From the NCBI GenBank assembly GCA_030378105.1, contig JAUCGL010000018.1, positions 1 to 50,236 of the forward strand: a stretch of 50,236 nt of DNA, read 5' to 3'. The notes below the pieces were generated by a model, which did not search any database, was not told the DNA's origin, and worked only from the letters and a program-made list of their open reading frames with translations. This document shows positions 40,020-48,451 of the stretch, one piece after another (position 1 is the first letter of the stretch; each line of letters begins with the position of its first letter). Made by a program: the position numbers and the translations under genes. The DNA is from Candidatus Halobeggiatoa sp. HSG11. Lineage in GTDB: Bacteria > Pseudomonadota > Gammaproteobacteria > Beggiatoales > Beggiatoaceae.

Positions 40020-40206
40020 CACGGCTTTCTCATAAAAATATAATTTATTTTTCAATGTGTTACAAAAAATCCACTCCGTCTGAAGTAAAATTTAATGCGT
40101 AAGTCATTGTTTTGTTATTATTTACGTACATTCATTCTATGAGAATCTCTACGGCAAATTTTGTAATTTATTGATTTATCACGTTATTTTTTATGAGAAA
40201 GCCGTG
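40020..40206. mobile_element. MITE-like element of 187 bp with 19-bp inverted repeats and 10-bp target duplication
   Basis: The left end CACGGCTTTCTCATAAAAA (40020-40038) is the exact reverse complement of 40188-40206. The 10-bp direct repeat GGTAGAAAGG flanks it on both sides (40010-40019 and 40207-40216). The interior has no open frame. A 10-bp duplication suits mobilisation by an IS4-type transposase. Confidence 0.85.
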
Positions 40207-40256
40207 GGTAGAAAGGTAAGGAAACATTATGTTATCTAATAATTGTAGCATATATG

Positions 40257-40459
40257 AGACATCTTTCCTAAATAAGTATATACTTATTTAACTGAGCTTG
40301 CCGCTGAAAAGCTTTATATTCCACCAATTTCATTGGTGGCTATTCACATTCAATCATTTCAGGATAGTTAAAACAACCCCAACGGGGTGGAACTTGAATA
40401 GCCATAGGTGAAACCTATGGAACTCTGCGTCAACCATCAGTTATTTAGGAAAGATGTCT
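40257..40459. mobile_element. Structured element of 203 bp with 19-bp inverted repeats and nested hairpins
   Basis: The ends AGACATCTTTCCTAAATAA (40257-40275) and 40441-40459 are perfect inverted repeats. Inside are a 20-bp palindrome (40270-40289), hairpin CCACCAAT-TTC-ATTGGTGG (40321-40339), a long-range 10-bp pair TGGCTATTCA / TGAATAGCCA, hairpin CCCC-AAC-GGGG (40377-40387) and hairpin CCATAGGT-GAA-ACCTATGG (40402-40420). A possible 3-bp duplication, ATG, flanks it. It may be a MITE, a structured RNA, or both. Confidence 0.75.
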
Positions 40460-40506
40460 ATGGAACGGCGAATATCCAATTGCCTAAGTATCAAATTACT
40501 AACAAA

Positions 40507-42270
40507 TCACAAAAAATCTGTATCACCGCTCATCAACCACCAATGACCTTCCTCAGTTTCAGAAGGTAGATATTTTGACCAAGTATTATGTGGAATATAA
40601 GCCATATCTTTAACTTCTTCTGAATTTGGAAAACAATTAATAAAGTTATCAGTTATCCAAGCTTTAACCTGTTTCATGCCCCAATTTCCAGCAATTCGCT
40701 GCACCTGCTGAACAACTTCAAATACATATTTAGGATTGCCAATAAAATCTCTGATATGACAAATATCATCCTGCCGACAAATAACTGCAACCCCAATAGC
40801 TTGACCAGTTAAACGCCTTGTTACTAACAATAGCTCATATTTATGATGTGGATGCAATAAATAACGATAATAAATATGTTCCCAATTATGAATTCCAACT
40901 ATCGCATGGGTTAAATTGGCTTGCATTTGTTGCCATAATTTATTTATAATTAGTTTATTTTGCTCAGGTTGAGAAGGTTGTAAATGGCGAATTCTGGTCC
41001 ATAAACTTGGTCTACCAGTTGTTGTTGACCAACTTAATTCAACTATTTTGCGTCCTATCGCATCATGTACTCCTAACAAGCCCAATCTTTTAGCTAATTT
41101 TAAATGAGCATCATTGGGAAAACCATAACCTATCCAAGTATTTGCTCCATAACCAATATTATTTTCTAAAAAAGTGGTTTCAATCAAAAACAATGCACTT
41201 CGTTTAGTTAATATGGCTCTTTCTGTTGTTGACACCATAACATCAGCTAATTGAACAGTGAATTTAGGCAGGCCAAAATAACATATTTCTTTTTTTATCC
41301 CTCCAAAATGCCCCACCATTTTATCATTTCGCCAAGCTGCAACACATAATCCTTTACCATCTCCATATTTCCAGTTCCAAAATTCTGGACTCATAGTTTC
41401 AGGTTTAAATACCTCATCAAATAAATCACGAACCGCAACACTGTCTTGTTCAGTAACTAAAGTAACTTGCCAACGTGGAGTTCTTGTTTTAGTTAATTGT
41501 AAAAATATATAACCATAATATCCATTGCGATATTTTTGTTGATATTGCTGCAAAGAAGTCTGTAATTCGTCCAATACTGAAGTCGTTAAATTTAAATCTG
41601 CCAAAATATTGGTACGATATTTATCTATAACCCATAGTAAATAATCAACGCTTGGCATTGCTTGTTTTGATAAATCAATCTGTTCGGTCAATTTAAAACC
41701 ACAGCGTTGAGCTTGAGCAATTGTATGATCAACTAAAGGTAATTCATGCGGAGTATCGGTTTCAGTACGCTTAAGTGCAATTTCATCAATAATAAATACA
41801 AGGCCATCCTGAGTTAATAATTTGTGAGCTTTGTTAAATAATGCTAAAACTTCTAAATATTGGGCGGATTCTTGTAATAAAATAACCTCAAAACTATCCG
41901 GTGGTGCAATAAATTCTTGTAAAGTTGTACATTCTAATTTAACTTTATCACTAGCATTATGTTTAGCTAGAGAAATTTGTTTTGCATCAGGACTTATTCC
42001 AGTAACTGCATAACCAAGTTTTGCTAATTGTGAGGCTGTTGTGCCTAAACCAACTCCAATTTCTAAAATACGACAAGGTGGTTTTGGTAATTTGTCCAAT
42101 AAAAAATTAGTGGAGCGTTGTTGGGCAATTTTGGCATCTTGAATAGATTCATTTTCGGCAAATAAACCATAGTGTAAATAGTTAACTTTTCCTTCCTGCA
42201 CGCAAAGGCAGTAAGCAAAAACGTTTAATGGAAAATCTAAATTAGCATAGTTCTTTGCTGTATGTGACAC
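40507..42270 (-). CDS. Fusion of SAM-dependent methyltransferase and GNAT acetyltransferase
   Basis: 587 residues. The N-terminal half is a class I methyltransferase: ILEIGVGLGTTASQLAKLGY (SAM-binding motif I, about residues 65-85), VTGISPDAKQISLA, and QEFIAPPDSFEVILLQESAQ. The C-terminal half from about residue 265 is GNAT-like (VTLVTEQDSVAVRDLFDEVF; FWNWKYGDGKGLCVAAWRND; MVGHFGGI), a layout typical of N-acetyltransferases acting on sugars, amino acids or polyketides. The start is a GTG with GGAG 7 bp upstream; an ATG four bases earlier is in another frame. It is divergent from the cytochrome gene with about 90 bp between them, so the two may share a control region. The substrate is unknown. 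Confidence 0.8.
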   Translation of the reverse strand: MSHTAKNYANLDFPLNVFAYCLCVQEGKVNYLHYGLFAENESIQDAKIAQQRSTNFLLDKLPKPPCRILEIGVGLGTTASQLAKLGYAVTGISPDAKQISLAKHNASDKVKLECTTLQEFIAPPDSFEVILLQESAQYLEVLALFNKAHKLLTQDGLVFIIDEIALKRTETDTPHELPLVDHTIAQAQRCGFKLTEQIDLSKQAMPSVDYLLWVIDKYRTNILADLNLTTSVLDELQTSLQQYQQKYRNGYYGYIFLQLTKTRTPRWQVTLVTEQDSVAVRDLFDEVFKPETMSPEFWNWKYGDGKGLCVAAWRNDKMVGHFGGIKKEICYFGLPKFTVQLADVMVSTTERAILTKRSALFLIETTFLENNIGYGANTWIGYGFPNDAHLKLAKRLGLLGVHDAIGRKIVELSWSTTTGRPSLWTRIRHLQPSQPEQNKLIINKLWQQMQANLTHAIVGIHNWEHIYYRYLLHPHHKYELLLVTRRLTGQAIGVAVICRQDDICHIRDFIGNPKYVFEVVQQVQRIAGNWGMKQVKAWITDNFINCFPNSEEVKDMAYIPHNTWSKYLPSETEEGHWWLMSGDTDFL

Positions 42271-42362
42271 TCATTTGCTCCAAAATCTTTAACTGGTAAT
42301 TGCCAAAAGGATGTTATTATGGCACAATTATATCATTAGAACTTTTGTATAACAAAGAGGGA

Positions 42363-43784
42363 ATGAGAGTGAGTCAAACAAATCATAAAAGTTCCGTGAT
42401 GGGTATTGTTTTTGGGTTTGGAATCGTTATAGCGTTTCTTATTGTTATATTGATGGTAGGAAAAGATGATATTATTAAGGTTTCAGAATCCGAATCTCAA
42501 CAATCAGGTAAGGCCATTTATGATAAATCATGTATAGCATGTCATGGTTCTGGAGTGTTAAATGCTCCAAAATTAGGTAATCAAGCTGATTGGGAACATC
42601 GTATCCTTAAAGGCGAAAAAGTTTTATTACAAAATGCCATTAATGGTTTAAGTTCTATGCCGCCACGTGGTGGTGCTTTTTTAAATGATGAAGAATTAAA
42701 ATTGGCTTTGTCGTATATGTTGGCTAGTGTCACCACAGAAACTGTAGTTACTCCAAAAGTTGTGGATGTTGTTAAAACTGAACCTTCGGCAGTTAAACCT
42801 GTCGCAAATGTTGATACTAAACAACATGCTGGAAAATCAGTTTATGATAAAGTTTGTATGGCTTGTCATAATGCCGGTTTATTGAATGCTCCAAAATTAG
42901 CCAATAAGGATGATTGGACAACTAGGATAACAAAAGGTGAAGCTACTTTGCTGCAAAATTCTATCAATGGTATTAATGCTATGCCTCCACGCGGTGGAAA
43001 CTTTGTTAGTGATGCAGATATGAAATTAGCAGTACAGTATATGTTAGCTAGTGTTGAGGAGAAAACTTCTGAACCAACAATTCAAACAACTCCAAGTCAG
43101 GTTAAACAAGTTATAACTACACCAGTGGATATTAAAAAACATGCAGGAAAATCAGTTTATGATAAAGTTTGTATGGCTTGTCATAATGCAGGTTTATTGA
43201 ATGCTCCAAAATTGGCTAATAAGGATGATTGGACAACTAGGATAACAAAAGGTGAGGCTACTTTGCTCCAAAATTCTATCAATGGTATTAATGCTATGCC
43301 TCCTCGTGGTGGAAATTTTGTTAGTGATGCGGACATGAAATTAGCAGTACAGTATATGTTGGCTAGTGTTGGAGCTGAAACTTCTGAGCCAATGATTCAA
43401 ACTGCTCCAAGTCCAGTTAAACAGGTCGTTACTAAACCGGTTGCTAAAGTTTTTAATACACCTAAACCAGCTCCAAAGGTTGTTAGTAGGCCACAAGTTG
43501 TTGAAAAACCTGTGTCAACTACTCCAATTGCAAATTCTCCTAAGCAAGGTAAGGATATTTATGAAATGACATGTAAATCTTGCCATGTAGTTGGTATTGC
43601 TGGAGCCCCCAAAATTGCTGAAAAGAAGGATTGGAAAACTCGACTTCCTAAAGGTGAAAATACTCTTATACAAAATGCTATCAATGGCCTTAATATAATG
43701 CCTCCTAAGGGCGGAAATGTTAATTTAACTAACGAAGAAGTTAAGTTGGCTGTACAATATATGCTAGAAGTTGTTGGAAAGTAA
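42363..43784 (+). CDS. Membrane-anchored tetrahaem cytochrome c (four cytochrome c5 domains)
   Basis: 473 residues from the ATG at 42363; a GTG at 42369 is equally possible because AGAGGG lies 7 bp before it. A TTG at 42300 is less likely. An N-terminal anchor (GIVFGFGIVIAFLIVILMVG) is followed by four haem-binding domains with CxxCH at 42531 (CIACH), 42855 (CMACH), 43170 (CMACH) and 43572 (CKSCH). Each has the later Met ligand motif MPPRGG or MPPKGG typical of cytochrome c5. Proline-rich linkers separate them. Domains 2 and 3 are nearly identical with a 315-bp period, a recent internal duplication. The protein likely shuttles electrons in the periplasm, for example during sulfur oxidation or respiration, but no partner enzyme is nearby. 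Confidence 0.92.
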   Translation: MRVSQTNHKSSVMGIVFGFGIVIAFLIVILMVGKDDIIKVSESESQQSGKAIYDKSCIACHGSGVLNAPKLGNQADWEHRILKGEKVLLQNAINGLSSMPPRGGAFLNDEELKLALSYMLASVTTETVVTPKVVDVVKTEPSAVKPVANVDTKQHAGKSVYDKVCMACHNAGLLNAPKLANKDDWTTRITKGEATLLQNSINGINAMPPRGGNFVSDADMKLAVQYMLASVEEKTSEPTIQTTPSQVKQVITTPVDIKKHAGKSVYDKVCMACHNAGLLNAPKLANKDDWTTRITKGEATLLQNSINGINAMPPRGGNFVSDADMKLAVQYMLASVGAETSEPMIQTAPSPVKQVVTKPVAKVFNTPKPAPKVVSRPQVVEKPVSTTPIANSPKQGKDIYEMTCKSCHVVGIAGAPKIAEKKDWKTRLPKGENTLIQNAINGLNIMPPKGGNVNLTNEEVKLAVQYMLEVVGK

Positions 43785-43810
43785 AATTAGGTTTTCCCAT
43801 ATACAACGTA

Positions 43811-43919
43811 TTTCTCGTTCCCAACGTCTTCGTTGGGAATGTTTTTTTGCAACGCTCTGCGTTGCGGGACTCAGAGCGTCCCTGAATGCGTTCCCTACCA
43901 AGAGGTTGGGAACGAGAAA
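43811..43919. repeat. Palindromic intergenic repeat with 15-bp ends
   Basis: TTTCTCGTTCCCAAC at 43811-43825 and its exact reverse complement at 43905-43919 enclose further hairpins (GCAACG / CGTTGC near 43849-43865; GGGAC / GTCCC near 43866-43882). This type (CGTTCCCAACG..CGTTGGGAACG) is, as I recall, a common dispersed repeat in sulfur bacteria and cyanobacteria. Confidence 0.75.
43818..43848 (+). terminator. Rho-independent terminator after the cytochrome gene
   Basis: TTCCCAACG, loop TCTT, CGTTGGGAA, then TG and seven T. It is built into the left arm of the palindromic repeat. Confidence 0.85.
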
Positions 43920-43932
43920 AATTTTGTAGTAG

Positions 43933-43962
43933 GGGTAGACCTATGTGTCTACCCTTTATTTT
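43933..43962 (+). terminator. Hairpin before adk
   Basis: GGGTAGAC / GTCTACCC (8-bp perfect stem) followed by TTTATTTT, about 50 bp before adk. Either a second terminator or part of the repeat cluster. Confidence 0.5.
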
Positions 43963-44013
43963 CGAACTATCTAAACCCTTAAAAATTTTAATTATTTACA
44001 AACGGAGATTTAA

Positions 44014-44667
<654 letters not shown>

Positions 44668-45090
44668 GTTTTTTGAGTTGAGTAGCCCTTGGGAACTTCT
44701 CCTAAAGGCTCTCACAGAACTAAGATTTTATTTTTAAGCCATGCACCTAACCATGTGTTATGGATTTCAGGTTTAACTCATTGAACCTATCAAAACTTTC
44801 ATCATTTCTATCAATACTAATTATCTTACCATCTATAGTTTTTCAGAAAAATAAAAGTTTTCAGATCATATCTGCTAGGTTTGCGAAACTTAACAAGTCT
44901 TTTGGCCAAAATATTTATTTGAAAATCTATAACTCTTTCTGCCACTTAATCCAATCAACCTAGCTTACACAATTAGCTATTCTTAAGTATTTTGCGTAAC
45001 ATTAAGTAAAAAATAACTATAATTCAAAAATCATAAAATTCCATTAACAAAAATAACCTCTAAACACCCAACACCAAGCTAGATTTTACA
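44668..45090. other. Intergenic region, 420 bp
   Basis: No gene supported. An open frame at 44760-44963 has no recognisable product or ribosome-binding site. On the minus strand the stretch 44685-44720 reads like the conserved 3' end of some group II introns (GTTCTGTGAGAGCC..CTACTCAAC), but the rest of such an intron is absent. Confidence 0.45.
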
Positions 45091-45576
45091 ATGAATACTA
45101 TCAAAAAATCCATTATATTTGTAATCATTTTATTTTATTTATCAAGCTGTGCTTTTTATCCAAAAGTTGCTGATAGACAAAATACTCAATGCCATTTAGT
45201 CACCAAAAAACTGACATTAGAAGTTTTCCCACCTATTCCAGAAAGCTCGCTTGATTTAACTGGCTTTGATATTTCTGATGATTCTGGAATAATATTTTAT
45301 ATTCTTGCTGGTGTGGTAGTTATTGCAACTGTTTCTGCCATTGTTTCAGGCTCAATAGTATTAACTGGAAATACTATTCATTGGATAGAGCAAGAAGGTA
45401 AATGTGATGATGGGGCAATCAAAAAAGCAATTGAAAATTTATTAAACTCATTGAATTCTATAGAAAGTTTATTTGTTAATTTAACCAAAGATATTATAGA
45501 TTGGGTTAACTTAAATATGGATAAAATTCACGTAGAATGCAGTGGAGTAACGAACTGTATGATGAAGTTTCGTTAA
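45091..45576 (+). CDS. Lipoprotein of unknown function
   Basis: 161 residues. A lipoprotein signal ends in the lipobox LSSC (IIFVIILFYLSSCAFYPKVA). A second hydrophobic segment lies at about residues 67-94 (IIFYILAGVVVIATVSAIVS), so the mature protein may also span or embed in the membrane. Six cysteines in total, including the lipidated one and a C-terminal pair (CSGVTNC). No family recognised. It is followed by a palindromic repeat and lies convergent to the BCCT gene. Confidence 0.7.
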   Translation: MNTIKKSIIFVIILFYLSSCAFYPKVADRQNTQCHLVTKKLTLEVFPPIPESSLDLTGFDISDDSGIIFYILAGVVVIATVSAIVSGSIVLTGNTIHWIEQEGKCDDGAIKKAIENLLNSLNSIESLFVNLTKDIIDWVNLNMDKIHVECSGVTNCMMKFR

Positions 45577-45600
45577 TTAAAGGAATCTCACATATATTTT

Positions 45601-45637
45601 ATGATGCTACGGAATATGGACGTTCCGTGAACATCAT
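45601..45637 (+). repeat. Palindromic repeat, copy 2 (inverted relative to 29442)
   Basis: ATGATG..CATCAT outer arms and the core CGGAATATGGACGTTCCG (45610-45627), the reverse complement of 29457-29474. It sits between convergent genes and could work as a two-way terminator. Confidence 0.65.
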
Positions 45638-45656
45638 GAAATCTATACAAATATAA

Positions 45657-47336
45657 CTATATTTTTTCCTGTTTTAAAGCCTTAACTAACCCATAAATCA
45701 TCACCAAAATGATGAATGAAAAAGGTAAAGCGGCAGTTATTGAAGCTGTTTGTAAGGCTTGCAAGCCTCCTAAAATAAGCAATATTCCAGCAACTGCTCC
45801 TTCTCCAATTCCCCAAAATACTCGATGTCTTATTGGTGGATTTTCATTTCCTACTGATAAAATAGTACAAACTACCAAAGTAGCTGAATCAGAGGAAGTT
45901 ATGAAGTAAGAAGCAATCAATATGGTAGCAACTCCAGAAGCAAAAGTACCCATCATACCAACATCCAACTTTTCAAAAGTGGTATACAGTGCAATCGTTA
46001 CATCATTATTAACAGCTTCAATAATACCAGCTTGACCGATGGCAGCTACTGTTGCTCCGGCTTCATTAACAACAGTGTGCATCAATTCCATATACAATGC
46101 GGTATTTCCAAATACGGTAAGCCATAAAAAAGCTAAAGATGTTGGAACTAACAAAACTCCAACAATAAATTCCCGAATCGTGCGGCCTCGTGAGATACGA
46201 GCAATGAACATCCCAACGAATGGTGACCAAGCTATCCACCAAGCCCAATAAAAAGTTGTCCAACCGCTTTGCCAACCAGTATCTTTATGAGCATCTGTCC
46301 ACATACTTAATGGAATAACGGACGCTAGATAATCTCCAGTATTTTGTAAAAATGAATTTAATAAATAACGAGTTGGGCCAAATAACAGTAGAAATACTAA
46401 TAAAATCAAACTTAAAACTAAATTTAACTCACTGAGAATTTTAACTCCTTTCCCAACTCCAGAAACTACCGACCAAGTTGCAATTAAAGTGACAGCTACA
46501 ATAATTAAAATTAAACTATATGGAAAAGGTCTGGAATATTCTGTAGCCGCTTCACTAGCACAAGTTGCTTGTTCTGCTTCTACAAGTCCGCTACATTTTT
46601 CAAGTGTATAAGTTTCTTTGGCAATCTTTTCAGCAGTTGAATAGGAATCATATTGAAATAAATGAGCTAAACCAGTGTCCATTTGATTTACCCCAAGCCC
46701 TAATGAAGTTGCTAATCCAAATACTGTTCCAAATACAGCTAAAATATCAACCGCATGGCCAATTGGCCCATAAATTTTATCACCAATTATAGGATATAAA
46801 GCGGAACGAATAGTTAAGGGTAATTTTTTACGATAGGCAAAATAAGCTAAAGATAAGCCAACAATAACATAAATAGCCCAAGGATGTAGTCCCCAATGTA
46901 GGAAAGTAATTCGCATCGCTGCTTCAGCAGCTTCTGATGTCATACCTTCGGTTATGAAAGGATTACTTTGAAAATGATAAATTGGTTCGGCAATACTCCA
47001 AAATACTAATCCAATTCCCATACCAGCACTAAATAACATTGCAAACCAAGAAAAATAGCTAAATTCAGGTCTTTCATCATCATCTCCAAGCCGAATCTTT
47101 CCATAGCGACTGAACATTAACCAGATGACAAAAAATAGGAAAAATGCAACTACACCTATGTAATACCAATTAAGTCCAAAAATAATATTGCTTTTTAAAG
47201 CATTAAAAGTTTTAGATGCGGTTTCGGTCCAAAAACTTCCAAAAACTACAAATATAACAATCACCGCTTTGGAAAACAGTGCTACCGTTGGGTTCATACC
47301 TTTAAAAAAGCCTGATTTAGCTCGATGTATAATCAT
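45657..47336 (-). CDS. BCCT-family betaine/choline/carnitine transporter with an enlarged periplasmic loop
   Basis: 559 residues from the ATG at 47336, which overlaps the stop of the upstream gene as ATGA, with AGGA 4 bp before it; an ATG at 47348 is less likely. Twelve transmembrane segments are expected. Family motifs: GMGIGLVFWSIAEPIYHF (TM3), GLHPWAIYVIVGLSLAYF (TM4), GTVFGLATSLGLGVNQMDTG (TM5), WAWWIAWSPFVGMFIARIS with GRTIREF (TM8 region). These carriers import trimethylammonium compounds with Na+ or H+. After TM5, where relatives have about ten residues, there is an insertion of roughly 45 residues with two cysteines (bases about 46530-46665), predicted periplasmic. The partner gene upstream is a betaine-type binding protein. 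Confidence 0.92.
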   Translation of the reverse strand: MIIHRAKSGFFKGMNPTVALFSKAVIVIFVVFGSFWTETASKTFNALKSNIIFGLNWYYIGVVAFFLFFVIWLMFSRYGKIRLGDDDERPEFSYFSWFAMLFSAGMGIGLVFWSIAEPIYHFQSNPFITEGMTSEAAEAAMRITFLHWGLHPWAIYVIVGLSLAYFAYRKKLPLTIRSALYPIIGDKIYGPIGHAVDILAVFGTVFGLATSLGLGVNQMDTGLAHLFQYDSYSTAEKIAKETYTLEKCSGLVEAEQATCASEAATEYSRPFPYSLILIIVAVTLIATWSVVSGVGKGVKILSELNLVLSLILLVFLLLFGPTRYLLNSFLQNTGDYLASVIPLSMWTDAHKDTGWQSGWTTFYWAWWIAWSPFVGMFIARISRGRTIREFIVGVLLVPTSLAFLWLTVFGNTALYMELMHTVVNEAGATVAAIGQAGIIEAVNNDVTIALYTTFEKLDVGMMGTFASGVATILIASYFITSSDSATLVVCTILSVGNENPPIRHRVFWGIGEGAVAGILLILGGLQALQTASITAALPFSFIILVMIYGLVKALKQEKI

Positions 47337-48193
47337 TTTCCTATCCATTTATTTACTTTATCACGATTTTCTTTAACCCAACGTACAGCATTATCATACG
47401 GATCAGAGTCTTCATCTTCATTCCATATCATAACTTGCTCCATATCAGATGGTTGCCAGATAAAATTATCAAGCACTTGGTATACTTTAGGGTTATCTGT
47501 TTTTAAACCCTTACGTACTATAGTACCAATATGTTCTTCTCCACGACTGTCTTTAGGATTATATACATTTTTGGGATCGTCTAAATATTTTAATTTCCAA
47601 CGAGAAAATATCCAATGTGGAGTCCAAGCAGTAACAACAATCCACTCTTCATTTTTAATAGCATCTCCCAAACTAGCAGTCATAGCAGCCCCACTGCCTT
47701 CAACCAATTTAAACTTTTTCAGTTCATATTCTTCTATAACTTGTTCAGTTTTGCTCATTAATCCGGCTCCGGGATCAATACCAATAATTCGTTTTCTAAA
47801 TTTTTTGATATTAGCATTAAGTTCAGTAATGGAATTAATGGTTACATATTCGGGAACGATTAAACCAATTTTAGTACCTTTAAGGTTAGGACCTAAATAT
47901 TCTATATTATCTTGAACTGCGTTTAAATAATGGGCATGAGTGGTATACAACCATGCTGCTACATGAGCATCAACATCACCACTTGCTACAGCCTGCCACA
48001 TAGCTGCCGCAGTAACTGGAATTATATCAACTTCCTCACCTATTTCTTCTAAAACCACTTTGATAACATTGGCACTAGCTACTTCACTAGACCATTCAAC
48101 ATAAGTTATTTCAATAGGGTCATAATCTTCAGCATAAACTATTCCAATGATACCTATAAAAATTATTAAAGTCTTTAGCATGTTTTCTATCAT
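47333..48193 (-). CDS. Glycine betaine/choline-type periplasmic binding protein (OpuAC/ProX family)
   Basis: 286 residues from the ATG at 48193 (GGGGAG 7 bp upstream); the longer frame to 48214 lacks a ribosome-binding site. Signal peptide LKTLIIFIGIIGIVYAE. Family features: ITYVEWSSEVASANVIKVVL near the start, PVTAAAMWQAVASGDVDAHV, AWLYTTHAHY, GIDPGAGLM, and VTAWTPHWIFSRWKLKYLDD, where the Trp residues probably form the aromatic cage for a quaternary ammonium group. Normally such proteins feed an ABC importer, but no OpuAA/AB genes are present. It overlaps by 4 bp with a BCCT carrier, so translation is coupled. Likely role: osmoprotectant or methylamine capture. Confidence 0.92.
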   Translation of the reverse strand: MIENMLKTLIIFIGIIGIVYAEDYDPIEITYVEWSSEVASANVIKVVLEEIGEEVDIIPVTAAAMWQAVASGDVDAHVAAWLYTTHAHYLNAVQDNIEYLGPNLKGTKIGLIVPEYVTINSITELNANIKKFRKRIIGIDPGAGLMSKTEQVIEEYELKKFKLVEGSGAAMTASLGDAIKNEEWIVVTAWTPHWIFSRWKLKYLDDPKNVYNPKDSRGEEHIGTIVRKGLKTDNPKVYQVLDNFIWQPSDMEQVMIWNEDEDSDPYDNAVRWVKENRDKVNKWIGK

Positions 48194-48255
48194 TAAAAAC
48201 TCCCCGAGTTCCAATAGTATATATCAATTAATTAAACGCACCACTTCATTGATAA

Positions 48256-48285
48256 AGTTTACCATGTTTTTTTAAGAAGTTACAA
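48256..48285 (-). promoter_or_regulatory. Promoter candidate for the betaine-binding protein / BCCT operon
   Basis: On the minus strand TTGTAA (48285-48280), an 18-bp spacer and TAAACT (48261-48256), 62 bp before the start. Each box matches the consensus in four of six positions. Confidence 0.3.
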
Positions 48286-48451
48286 GGTAAATTTATTAAA
48301 TTAACTATAATTAATCATAACAGCATATTTTAAATGCTTATATAAAAAAATCAATACACATTAAATAATTTTAATTTTAATGAAAAAAATGTGCATGAGT
48401 ATAATTCATATGATAAAATCTTAGTAACTTAATTTTTAAGAGGAAAATGTT

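Larger units (their letters stand above)
39872..40506. other. Intergenic region filled by two non-autonomous elements
   Basis: 635 bp between pyrG and the convergent methyltransferase-GNAT gene. It contains the elements at 40020-40206 and 40257-40459, separated by about 50 bp. No coding sequence is supported. Confidence 0.7.

Noticed and set aside
44685-44720. Possible group II intron 3' end on the minus strand
   Set aside because: Only a short resemblance from memory; no reverse transcriptase and no intact domain V hairpin partner.
44760-44963. 67-codon plus-strand frame after adk
   Set aside because: No ribosome-binding site, no family, composition like random AT-rich DNA.
47325-47915. 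196-codon plus-strand frame
   Set aside because: Antisense to the betaine-binding protein gene, whose family assignment is strong.
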